Source: JACQSU01 sp964359785
GTDB lineage: Archaea; Nanobdellota; Nanobdellia; Woesearchaeales; JAGWAF01
NCBI GenBank assembly: GCA_964359785.1
Contig: CAYHWL010000001.1
Span: 3,468 to 67,467 of the forward strand
DNA: 64,000 nucleotides
Direction: 5' to 3'
Part shown: positions 8,343-17,700 of the stretch, in pieces
How the letters are laid out: every line of letters starts with the position of its first letter
How positions within the stretch are numbered: position 1 is the stretch's first letter
Notes under the pieces: model-generated
The model's database searches: none
What the model was told of the DNA's origin: nothing
What the model saw: only the letters and a program-made list of their open reading frames with translations
Made by a program: the position numbers and the translations under genes

Positions 8343-8410
8343 TGATAATCCTTGGCCTTATACCTTATAAGATACCTTATACATATATATTTCGAGAAAA
8401 TTTATATACT
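8343..8410. promoter_or_regulatory. Divergent promoter region between lrp-like and abrB-phoU genes
   Basis: The spacer contains three CTTATA hexamers at 8357, 8364 and 8376, and a TATA box TTTATATA at 8401-8408. That box lies about 26 nt upstream of the ATG at 8430, which predicts a leaderless message. The CTTATA copies read on the minus strand as TATAAG and can serve as the TATA element of the lrp-like gene. They may also be Lrp binding sites; that part is inference. Confidence 0.5.
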
Positions 8411-8429
8411 TACAGGAAATTGAGCTCTC

Positions 8430-9356
8430 ATGCGTAGACATGCGATTCAATTGGCGAAGAATACTCTGGTGGTCTCTCTTCCTTCGGATTGGGTGAAGCA
8501 AAACGGCATCAAGAAAGGGGATTCCTTGAATATCGAGAGCAAAGGGAATCAGTTGATAATCGCTGGAGAGGGAAAAAAGGCGGTGACAAGCGTCCTGCTA
8601 GACACCAAAGGTTTGAATGAACGGAGCCTGCGATGGGCATTCTCCTCTCTGCAAAAACAAGGTGTTGATGAGATTGAGGTCAGACCTATCTCTCCATTGA
8701 TAATCAAGCTCTCTCAAGAGATCGTGAGGGATCTCTTTGTCGGGTTTGCGATTGTGTCGCAAAAAGACAACTCTCTTCTGATCCGCAAGATCTCAAAGGA
8801 CGCGGTGGATCAGTTCGGCGCCATCATGCGTAGGGCTTTTCTTGTCACTGTGTCTCTTGCCGAAGGGTTCGCTGATGCGCTTGAACGTGGGGATTTCGAA
8901 GAAGCCAGATCTCTGGGATATCTAGAGAAGACGAATAATCAGTTGACGAATTTCTGTCAGCGATTGATCAATCGGGGTGAAGCTGGTGTTGGATATTCTT
9001 CATTCTATTATGTCATTCTCTGGAACATGGAGAAGATAGCTGACGAATACAAAGCCATGAGTCTCCTCTTGCCAAAAAAGCCAAATATCAGTCCAGGTAT
9101 GGCTAAGTCCCAAAAGGGGGTTGCAGCGCTGGTAAGGGGGTATTATGATGTTTTTTATGAAGGGGATGCAAGACAGCTCGGTTTGCTTTCTGAGAGGAAA
9201 GCGGCCCTGGAGCAGTCACTTCTCCTTCTGCTGGAGAGGCAGGACAAGACACAGAGATTGCTTGCGCATCATCTTCTTGATATTGTCTCAAGACTGCAGG
9301 ATTTCTCCGCCAGTTTCATGACGGTTCGTGGTCTTTTTCAAGTTCAAGAGCTATGA
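8430..9356 (+). CDS. AbrB (SpoVT)-PhoU domain protein
   Basis: The protein has 308 residues. Residues 1-45 form an AbrB/SpoVT swapped-hairpin DNA-binding domain (AIQLAKNTLVVSLPSDWVKQ, GIKKGDSLNI). The remainder is helical and matches the PhoU-like domain of archaeal AbrB-PhoU proteins, which are thought to regulate phosphate or metal uptake. The start fits a leaderless TATA at 8401-8408. The 3' end overlaps the convergent gene 9316-12144 by 41 nt. Confidence 0.82.
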   Translation: MRRHAIQLAKNTLVVSLPSDWVKQNGIKKGDSLNIESKGNQLIIAGEGKKAVTSVLLDTKGLNERSLRWAFSSLQKQGVDEIEVRPISPLIIKLSQEIVRDLFVGFAIVSQKDNSLLIRKISKDAVDQFGAIMRRAFLVTVSLAEGFADALERGDFEEARSLGYLEKTNNQLTNFCQRLINRGEAGVGYSSFYYVILWNMEKIADEYKAMSLLLPKKPNISPGMAKSQKGVAALVRGYYDVFYEGDARQLGLLSERKAALEQSLLLLLERQDKTQRLLAHHLLDIVSRLQDFSASFMTVRGLFQVQEL

Positions 9357-12144
9357 CTTGGAGATTTCCGGCATACGCATCCTCATCGCTAATCATGGAG
9401 ATGATTCTTGCCCCGTTATGCAGGACTTCTCTTCGTTTTGGCCGCATTGATTCGCGGTTTGGGCTGCTCCATGCTCCGCACAATGCGACTGCGCGATAAT
9501 GTATAGCTCCTTGCAGTGATTGTAGGTAATCATCGCTCCTTATCTCGGGACAGAACATCTCATGGTGGTTCTTCGCCGCGTCCATCACGATTTTATAGTC
9601 GATATCTTGATCAAAGAGAAGAAGATTTGCGATATCGCAAGTGGCAGGAAGCGTCTCGTATGCGTTTTGCATATCTATCTTCACCGGTTTTTCTCCCATG
9701 ATGAAATTCATTGGATGTGCGTCTTGGTTTGGCGCGGGAGGACATTTCATCAACTGCTCTATGATATAAGATGACATTCTCTTTGTCTGCGCATTGATAT
9801 CCCGATTTATTTCAAGCCCATCTATCCTTCGATGATACGATTCCGATATATCCCTGGGTTTCACGCCAGGCACTGGCAATGAATGCAGTTCTGCCAAAAA
9901 GAGTGATATCCGATTGTACTCATCACCCACTTGCCTGGATTGTATCATCTCATACATTGTCTTTCCATTCTCAAAATGCGTGAGCAGTAATGGTGATTTG
10001 CCTTGTATCACATTGATTGGACGGACGACTTTCCCATTCCGAAATTCATTATGATGATAATGTTTAGACAGCATAAGCTCCCTGCATGCCTCATCCATGG
10101 ATGCCATCTCCTTGAGCATGAACGACGCCCCTTTTTTGCTGGTATAGTGTGCCACTCTATGGCTGCATTCACTTAGTGAATCGCAGGCGAATTCCGAATT
10201 GGCGGCTATCTTCACCGCTGCGATGCCCAGGAGAGTGTTCGAATATTGCTCGTCATATTTTGCCATGACGGCGCCTTCGATCAGATATGCTTCGGTGCTA
10301 TGCCCCATTAGAAGTATCAACTGATCCGTGTATTTTCTGATATCAGGCAGGCTATTTCCCATGACAGCGGTGTATTGCGCGGCTAAAAGATTGTGCAGAT
10401 CCGGTTTTCTAGCCAGGTTTATGCCCCTTCTATTTATCAAATTGAAGAATATATCCGTAGTTTTGTTGACAAGAGTGGATCCGTCGAATCCATGCCTAAA
10501 TGATCGTTCATACGCTTCTATATCTGGCAGTTCATTTGTGTCCGCGACGGTTTCAGTGAGATAAGGGCGCATCTCATCCGGGACATTCATAAGCTCATTG
10601 GATGTTGGGATTCCAGATTTATCCTTTTTGAAAGCGCGTTTCCATATATGGAGAAAGCTTGTCAATCTTGGTTTCCGGCAATTAGCTCCAAACATCAGCA
10701 TAGGATGGATAAGATAAGCCCCGGCTAATCCATAAGCGAGGGCTGGAATAGTTATCTCCAAAGCAAAAACAGGGCTTGCGCTTGAGATCTCAATAGCTCT
10801 ACGGAATAGTCCAAGGCTGAGGTATCCTCCAAAACACAGAGCGCTTGTCAGGGGATGGTCGGTTATCACATCGATAGGCAGACTCAATGTTCTCTCTAAA
10901 CATTCTGCTGACAGAGCGTCTCTTGTATCCGCCCTCCGATTGGATCTCAATAGGTATCCAGCGGATAATGCTATCATTATTGTTGGCAGTATCTGTTTCC
11001 ATGGAGGAGGGATCTTGACTGTCTTTGGAGTGAGTTGTGTATGTTTGCCATTGACGATGTCTATGGAATAGATAAGTCCATCACGATTGTCTATGTGACT
11101 GCCGCACAATACCGCTAGGTTTCTCCCGTCTAACCACTTATAGGGCCTCTCATCATGATGGAGGGGAGTGAGTCTTCTTATGGCCCCCTCATTTTCATAG
11201 ATAAGGATCTCGTTCATGTGGGTATCCCATTTCTTGATCAAGACCACCGCGTCATGGTTTATGGGATTGTGTAAGATTGAGAGGATTCTGCCAGGCAGAT
11301 TCTCTCTTTTTATCGAGTCGCCTATCCGTTTTGCCAATACATTCTTTTCTGCATACCATATCTGCTTGCCGTCGCTAGATATGCTGGCGCATGCGGGTCT
11401 TGGAGAGATATTTTGCCTCATCTCTAATCCATTCGCGCAGATCTCATATACTGCCATAGAACTCTCCTTGGAAAATAGGGCGAATGATCGTGGGCCATGC
11501 CGGATGACATCTTCAAGTTTTCCGAGATTTGCACCTATCTGACGGGTGTGATTTGGCCCAAGTATAGCTATCGAGTCATCAGCATGCTGTGCCAAGAAAA
11601 GATCAGTCCCTATAAGGTAGGCATTGGAGATCTCTTTTGTCGAGCGCACAATCTCCCCGTCATCTAGTCGTATCAATCGGCCTTTTGCCCCATCGGTCTC
11701 ATGTGAATTGAGAAGAAGGTATTTTTCAGAGAACACTTTGGATGATCCATCTGGATTCTTGAGCTCCTTTCTTGTTCCTTTCTCTAGGTTTGACAATGCG
11801 CAAGAAGACCCGTCAAAGGATTGTGTGATTACTGATTTGCCATCTAAAGAGACCAAGGAGGCCATCTCTTCTATTCCTAGCGGAGTGATGTTTCTGATAC
11901 CCGAATCAGTGAGCTCATAGACAGATCTCTTGCCGTGAGCATCTTCCATGGCGCACAGATGTCTAGAAAGGTCACTGCTGTACAAAGATAGATTATTTGG
12001 CGTCTGTCTATACATCCTCAATGCGGCACTTCTCTTGGGATCACGGTCATTAGACCCCCATGCCAAACCAGCCACAACCGCCCCAGATAATAGAGCGTCC
12101 CGAATTCCCCGTCTTGCCCCCCATACTTTCTCCCATAGGCTCAT
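9316..12144 (-). CDS. Large fusion: beta-propeller-like domain, membrane segments, aminoglycoside-phosphotransferase-like domain
   Basis: The protein has 942 residues. Residues about 12-32 are a weak N-terminal helix, and about 40-375 show repeated propeller-like blades (SLDGKS, SSDGKQIWY). Hydrophobic helices at about 380-400 and 430-495 suggest membrane anchoring. The C-terminal ~400 residues resemble an APH/choline-kinase fold: a possible HxD-loop equivalent NQDAHPMNF (Asp base, Asn +5) and KIDMQN as the metal-binding Asp. The usual first His of the loop is Asn. A TATA-like CTTTTTAAG at 12165-12174 supports this start. It is flanked by pilin-like operons. Substrate unknown, and activity uncertain. 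Confidence 0.65.
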   Translation of the reverse strand: MSLWEKVWGARRGIRDALLSGAVVAGLAWGSNDRDPKRSAALRMYRQTPNNLSLYSSDLSRHLCAMEDAHGKRSVYELTDSGIRNITPLGIEEMASLVSLDGKSVITQSFDGSSCALSNLEKGTRKELKNPDGSSKVFSEKYLLLNSHETDGAKGRLIRLDDGEIVRSTKEISNAYLIGTDLFLAQHADDSIAILGPNHTRQIGANLGKLEDVIRHGPRSFALFSKESSMAVYEICANGLEMRQNISPRPACASISSDGKQIWYAEKNVLAKRIGDSIKRENLPGRILSILHNPINHDAVVLIKKWDTHMNEILIYENEGAIRRLTPLHHDERPYKWLDGRNLAVLCGSHIDNRDGLIYSIDIVNGKHTQLTPKTVKIPPPWKQILPTIMIALSAGYLLRSNRRADTRDALSAECLERTLSLPIDVITDHPLTSALCFGGYLSLGLFRRAIEISSASPVFALEITIPALAYGLAGAYLIHPMLMFGANCRKPRLTSFLHIWKRAFKKDKSGIPTSNELMNVPDEMRPYLTETVADTNELPDIEAYERSFRHGFDGSTLVNKTTDIFFNLINRRGINLARKPDLHNLLAAQYTAVMGNSLPDIRKYTDQLILLMGHSTEAYLIEGAVMAKYDEQYSNTLLGIAAVKIAANSEFACDSLSECSHRVAHYTSKKGASFMLKEMASMDEACRELMLSKHYHHNEFRNGKVVRPINVIQGKSPLLLTHFENGKTMYEMIQSRQVGDEYNRISLFLAELHSLPVPGVKPRDISESYHRRIDGLEINRDINAQTKRMSSYIIEQLMKCPPAPNQDAHPMNFIMGEKPVKIDMQNAYETLPATCDIANLLLFDQDIDYKIVMDAAKNHHEMFCPEIRSDDYLQSLQGAIHYRAVALCGAWSSPNRESMRPKRREVLHNGARIISMISDEDAYAGNLQVIALELEKDHEPS

Positions 12145-12182
12145 AGATGGAAAAAATCTGATTTAGCTTAAAAAGATGGACT

Positions 12183-12677
12183 TTAGGCGTCACAGATGTC
12201 AAGGGTCACTCTTATCGGGAGATTGCCCCCCAGTGACGCGGGGATTATCTGGCTCGCTTGGTCTTTTGTCCCTTTGCATTGTTTGCCAAGGGGTGTGTCT
12301 ATGTCTCTTACGCCAGTTATTGTCAGATAGTACTGCTTGTTTTCTGGTACAAGTGCGATTTCTAGGACTTGTTTGTTTAGCACTGCGTTGATATATTGAC
12401 AGCTGTTGTCCCCTCTGATATTCCCGATGTCGCTTGTGCATTTCGCCAATCGCTCACCTGCGCAGTCTTGCAGCAGTTGTCTAAATGTATTTTTTTGACA
12501 GCCTGTGGTGGTGCCAAGCATTGTGTTGAGGAAGCTTGCTGCGAGTCTTTTTTGTTCATATCCGTGCTGGATATTCTCTGTGGGTTTGTTGATGATAGAA
12601 AGCGCGAACAATACCCCCAGGCTCACGAGTATCACTATGATCGCAAGCCCCATTATCTCCATCTGTCCCCTACGCAT
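12183..12677 (-). CDS. Prepilin-like protein
   Basis: The protein has 164 residues. MRRGQMEIMGLAIIVILV is a class III signal peptide (Arg-Gly-Gln junction) with a helix at about residues 8-27. The extracytoplasmic domain has six cysteines, including a final CDA. The start overlaps the end of 12670-13167 by 8 nt, which supports coupling. It is the last gene of the 14742-12183 part of the run. Probably a structural or minor pilin-like subunit. Confidence 0.75.
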   Translation of the reverse strand: MRRGQMEIMGLAIIVILVSLGVLFALSIINKPTENIQHGYEQKRLAASFLNTMLGTTTGCQKNTFRQLLQDCAGERLAKCTSDIGNIRGDNSCQYINAVLNKQVLEIALVPENKQYYLTITGVRDIDTPLGKQCKGTKDQASQIIPASLGGNLPIRVTLDICDA

Positions 12678-13167
12678 AGATCCTCACCTTTAGTATTCCA
12701 AATGAGTATGTCTTCTTTGCGCTGTCCTGTATCAATACTGGGATGACGCTGGGTATCACGGATGTGGCATTCGCCAGTTTGTTGTTGTATAATTGATAGG
12801 TATGCCTGTTGGGGTATATCTCTTCGATTGTGACATTCGTATTGCGAAAGACAGTGTAGTACTGTTCGCGTAAGGTAGCATTATTGTTCAATAACCATGT
12901 GAAATTGGCTATCTTGGCTTTATCAAAGCATCTCTCCACCTGTTCCCCTACCCTGATACAATCCAGTTCTGGGATAGTGCTTATTTTCTGCGAAAGCACT
13001 ATTGTCTGCAATTGAAGCTCCCGTTCGTAGTCTTTTCCTGCCTGTGCTTTAGATATCAAAAAGTAGAATGAAAGCCCAAATGCGATGAGGAAAAAGAATA
13101 TGATGAGGACTGCGATAGTCTCAAACATCTGTATCTGCCCTTTTCTTGTGGTTATCACGGTTGCCAT
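12670..13167 (-). CDS. Prepilin-like protein
   Basis: The protein has 165 residues. It starts MATVITTRKGQIQMFETIA, so the class III junction (Lys-Gly-Gln) sits at residues 9-11, followed by a helix at about residues 14-38. Two cysteines in the soluble domain (LDCIRV and RCFDK) may pair. One base separates its start from the preceding stop, and its end overlaps the next gene by 8 nt. No specific family recognised. Confidence 0.75.
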   Translation of the reverse strand: MATVITTRKGQIQMFETIAVLIIFFFLIAFGLSFYFLISKAQAGKDYERELQLQTIVLSQKISTIPELDCIRVGEQVERCFDKAKIANFTWLLNNNATLREQYYTVFRNTNVTIEEIYPNRHTYQLYNNKLANATSVIPSVIPVLIQDSAKKTYSFGILKVRIYA

Positions 13168-13168
13168 C

Positions 13169-14194
13169 TTAGTATATCTCCGGACAGCTTTTCCTGATGT
13201 ATTCCAGTGACATGGTGGATAATTTGCTTATGTCTCCTGTGATATTGGTGGCGTCAGTGGCGACGCGCGCATGCCAAGCGAGTGTTTGCAGTGCGTTCAC
13301 AGGCATGTCATAGTTCATGCCGCATAGATCTTTGTTATTGAATGATTCTGCTCGCATGGAATAGATATCTGCAAGTGATGCCAGCCGGATATACGCTTCT
13401 CTCATGTTGCATGCGTATTGTTTGAAATCTTCGGTGAATATCGCGGCCAGCAGATCTCCATCGCTTGCGAATTGTCGGTTTCCTGCCGCGTTCCAGTTGC
13501 CGTATTTGTCTTTTGCGAACCAGTATACCGCCTTATGGTCCATATCTATATTGAGACAGCTGTAATCCTGTCCTTCAAGGGTTGCCATGGTGGGGATATC
13601 CTTTGTGCATCCGCCTTGTCCTTGCAACAAGAAGAACACCAGCCTCAATTTTCCACCGTCATTGCGTATGTTCTTGGCTCGGTTTACGGCGTCAAGTCCC
13701 GTGGCGTTGGCTCTGTTGATGTTGTCTGGGATCATAGATAGTATCCTTCGTATTTCTGGTGTCAATACTGGTACGGCCATGACGTATTTCACACGTTGAT
13801 TGGTGGCTATCAAGAAATTCGTCACGCGGAATGGCGCGGCCCAATCGACTGAATAGAGCACCATGTTTGGTCCTGTGATTGTTTTGGGCCCAAAGATCAA
13901 GGTATCCCCAAACTCCTTTGTTATCGACCCGATGCGGTATCTGCAATCACAGTCTTCGCAGGAGAAATCGACATCGAGTTCTGGGAATTCGATGAGTTGC
14001 GCTGTCCCTTTGGCGGTCTGGGCTCCAGCGGCGATTGCGGAGAGGTCAGATATCAGGCTCTCTGCGCTTGATTGCTCACTTGCGGTTTTTTGTTTTTGTA
14101 TGAATCCAAAGAAGGTGATTAGTATTATTCCCCCTGCGATCAGGATAAATACCCAGTTGATGGGTACTTCTAATTGCCCGGCTCGGTTATTCAT
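13169..14194 (-). CDS. Pilin-like membrane-anchored protein with Cys-rich extracytoplasmic domain
   Basis: The protein has 341 residues from ATG 14194, chosen for the ATGA overlap with the upstream stop. MNNRAGQLEVPINWVFILI is a prepilin-like N-terminus with a helix at about residues 14-34. The soluble domain has FSCEDCDCRY near residue 80 and more cysteines later (GGCTKD, YSCLN, LCGMN), so disulfides are likely. It lies inside the coupled run 14745-12183. Function unknown. Confidence 0.74.
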   Translation of the reverse strand: MNNRAGQLEVPINWVFILIAGGIILITFFGFIQKQKTASEQSSAESLISDLSAIAAGAQTAKGTAQLIEFPELDVDFSCEDCDCRYRIGSITKEFGDTLIFGPKTITGPNMVLYSVDWAAPFRVTNFLIATNQRVKYVMAVPVLTPEIRRILSMIPDNINRANATGLDAVNRAKNIRNDGGKLRLVFFLLQGQGGCTKDIPTMATLEGQDYSCLNIDMDHKAVYWFAKDKYGNWNAAGNRQFASDGDLLAAIFTEDFKQYACNMREAYIRLASLADIYSMRAESFNNKDLCGMNYDMPVNALQTLAWHARVATDATNITGDISKLSTMSLEYIRKSCPEIY

Positions 14195-14745
14195 TGTTCT
14201 TCTTGCCATTTGCCAACTTGTGTGGTCTTTCCAAGTCCCTCCAGACGCAAAGAGACTGTTGATGACTCTATATTGTCTATGCAGAAGAATCCTTGGTTCT
14301 CAAGGACTGTTAGTGGCCCCACACGGATCTGTGTCTCGCTTGCGGGTTTGAGGAATATGTTCTGGTCGCTTCCGCTTCGTACGGCGTCAGCCATTAGCGC
14401 GCTTTGGTTTTCAGCCAGGAAATCTACGCGGGTCTTGTATGTGTTAGGGCCTGTCTGTATCTGGGAGTCTGTGTAGCTACTTCCCTGGAACATCCTGTTA
14501 TCGACAAAGCATATGGTCTCAAAACCAGGGCATAGCGTCAAGTCCATCCTGCGCACGGTCCCGACAGATGCGGTCACTCGTTCTATCTGATTTTTGAGCG
14601 TGTTTTGCGTTTCTATCACGCAGACTTGACTTTTCATCTCTCCAAGAGTGGAGATAGACCGATATCCATAGAGGAGGATCATGGCGAATATTATCGCGCC
14701 TAATACAAACAGTAACGCTTGTCCTAGTATCTGGGCACGTCTCAT
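14191..14745 (-). CDS. Pilin-like membrane-anchored protein
   Basis: The protein has 184 residues. MRRAQILGQALLFVLGAIIF gives a basic N-terminus and one helix (about residues 8-27). The soluble domain has four cysteines (QVCVIE, TLCPGFETICF and FFCID). Its start overlaps the stop of the giant gene 14742-20711 (ATGA at 14742-14745), so the two are co-translated. No domain recognised. Confidence 0.73.
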   Translation of the reverse strand: MRRAQILGQALLFVLGAIIFAMILLYGYRSISTLGEMKSQVCVIETQNTLKNQIERVTASVGTVRRMDLTLCPGFETICFVDNRMFQGSSYTDSQIQTGPNTYKTRVDFLAENQSALMADAVRSGSDQNIFLKPASETQIRVGPLTVLENQGFFCIDNIESSTVSLRLEGLGKTTQVGKWQEEQ

Positions 14746-17700
14746 TTTCTCCTCTTCACAGCTGGTTTCTTCCAGGTCTCAAATTGCTTTTGGATCAGGT
14801 CTTTGTTCTTTTCCCAATATGCCGCGGTGATCCGGAGTTTCTTGAATAGTTCTTCAAGGTCTTTCTTGCTTAACTTGCCTTTGCGTGCCAGATCCAATTT
14901 TTTCTTTAGCTCTTCACGTTCAGAATCGGTGAATCTCATCAAGGCCATGTTCTCCAGTGCCTGCATTTCAGGTGATAATGTGCTCTCTTCTCCTTTTGAG
15001 ATGCCGCTAAAGCTTCTTAATTTACCAAATGCGCTTGTGTCAGGAGCGGCTTCTTTTTTGCCCAGTTTGCCTACAGCGATGTACTCCTCTTTTCCGGCGC
15101 CAGCCGTCCGTGTTGTCACGCTTGATTCGGGCAGGTTCTTTGCCATTCTTCCTGTTTCGGGTGGTGTTGTCATGCCAGAGCTAAGGTCCAGCTTTGGCAT
15201 TTGCTCTTTTTTCTTCTCTTTATTCACTACATTTGAAGCGTTTTTAGTCCATAGGTAATAGAAGATGAATCCTCCTATGATGATTATGCTTGCTGTGAGT
15301 ATCCATTTTGCCCAGTCGAAAGCTGGTGTGCTTGTGGCGTCGGTTGGATTGCTTCCCCCTATTATTTCTGCGCCATCGTGGTAGCCGTCTCCGTCTGTGT
15401 CAGAATTTGTGGGGTCCACAAATGATCCTGTCCTGTGGTAATAGTTGTATTCATCCAGGTTTGTTGCGCCGTCTCCATCCGAGTCTTCCATAGCATCAGC
15501 GCTGTTCTTTGGATCAAATCCATATTTGCTCTCCCACCAATCAGGCACGCCATCTCCATCGGAATCAGGCGGTATGCTATTTGGGTCAGCTGGATTCGAG
15601 CCGGCAAGCACTTCTTCGCCATCTAGGTAGCTGTCTCCATCAGTGTCATTCTTGTGAGGATCCATATCTTGGCCGTTCTGGTTGAAGTGGTTGTATTCTT
15701 CCAGGTTTGTGAGACCGTCGCCGTCTGGATCTCCTGTCGCGTCATTAGGGTCGTTTGGATCAAGGTTATATTTTTTCTCCCACCAGTCAGGCATGCCATC
15801 CATATCTGTATCTTTGTCATCGCGTGGATAGCTTTTGCTGTCTGTCGGGTCTGTCCCGGCGTCGATCTCTGCCTTATCATTGAATCCATCCCCGTCGGTG
15901 TCAGCTTTGTTTGGGTCTATCTCTTTTCCGACCGTCTTAAGATACCTATACTCGGCGAAGTTACTTAGGCCGTCATTGTCATTGTCGAGATTTGCGTCCA
16001 AAGGATCGTTTGGATTGAGTCCATGCGCGCGTTCCCAATCATCGGGCATTCCGTCTCCATCGCTATCGACGTCGCTTGGTCTGCTGTTTGGGTCTATGGG
16101 GTTGGTGTTGGCTTTTACTTCAAGGCCATCAGGCGCCCCATCGCCATCGGTGTCCGCTTTTTTGGGGTTTATGTCTCTATTGTTGTCTTTGAAATAATTG
16201 TATTCTTCAAGATTGGTCATTCCATCCCCATCTGAATCCATACTTGCATCGCTGGCAGAATTAGGATTGAGGCCGTATTTTATCTCCCACCAATCAGGCA
16301 TGCCATCTGCGTCCGAATCCTTGCCAGAGTCTTGGCAAGTGTGCGTGTCTGCTATGGTTATCATGCATGCAAGTCCGCTGCCGCAATCGCTTGTTGTCTT
16401 GCATTGCAGGCCGTCTCCGCATTTTGTGGGGCACGCCCCTCCGCAATCAGTGTCGGTTTCTGTGCCATCTGTCGCATTATTCTCGCATCGGGGTGTCGCT
16501 TGACAGATGCCATAGGTGCATCGGCCGCCATTGCAGTCAGAGTCGTAGATACAGCTTGAGATATTGCGGCATTCGTCAAGGGTGCGGCAAGTGCGGTTTG
16601 GACGACTAGTGTCGTTGGATATCACAACAATTGTCCCATTTGACAGCACGATAGTGTTGTTATATGTCACAACAATTGTACCATTTGGCAGCACGGTAAC
16701 AACAGGACACGCGCTGCAGCTTCCACCGCAATCTATTGCGGTTTCATCGCCGTTTCTTGCGCCATCTGTGCAGGAGACTGTCCTGCATATTCCGCCTAAG
16801 CATGAGGAGTTTAGACAATCCCAATTTACCGAACATCGCAAACCGTCTTTGCACCCTAGGCAATTTCCGCCGCAATCAGTGGCTGTCTCTCTGCCGTCTG
16901 TTCGGTTATTGGAACACGTGAGTGGGCGTGAGGCGTTGTCTATTCTGACACCTGTTGACCGCATGATTGAGGAGTTTCTGCCAGCTCTATCTACTGCCTG
17001 CATCTCGAAGTAATAGCTCTCTGTGTTTCTAAGAGTTAGTCCTGTGACGACATTCGCGTGTTCAGGATTATTCTCACTCACTGGACCTCGTATGGCTGAT
17101 CCGTTCTGGGCTCTTAGAGTATATGTATATCGGACTATTCCAGTATCCGGATCGCTTCCGTTATACCATAACGGCAGTCTGTCAAAGTCCGCGCTCACTT
17201 GAGAGTCTTCGAATTGTGTGCTGTCATTCACGATTAACATTGTGGGATCGCGCAAGTCGATCCAAAAATCAGTATTTACCTCTCCAGTCTCCGGTACTCC
17301 GCTTATCACGGTATTGCCTAGTGTCCTGCAGTTTGTCCGGGTGTTATGTCGTCCGCCGGAATTGACATCGAAATTGGTTGTGAGGTTGTGGACTTGGCTT
17401 CCGGCGCTCTCTGTGAGACGCACCACAGTGTCTATGGCAAATGAGCAGGTAGCGTCTTTATTAGATCCTATAGAGAATAATGCGGTGGGTATCCCAAATA
17501 TCTTTCCGCTGGGAGTGTAATCAGTCAAGATGAACTGTCTGCCGGGGTCTACCCTAAATAGGATTGTGGCGCCAACTGATCCAAGACCTGATGCGCTCTT
17601 GCACGCGACCCGATAAGTATAGCTTCCTACATTTCCCACTGTCAGGTCTGTGATGTGACTGTTGAGTGCCATGAAATTATATCCCGAAAATGTGTTTTCC

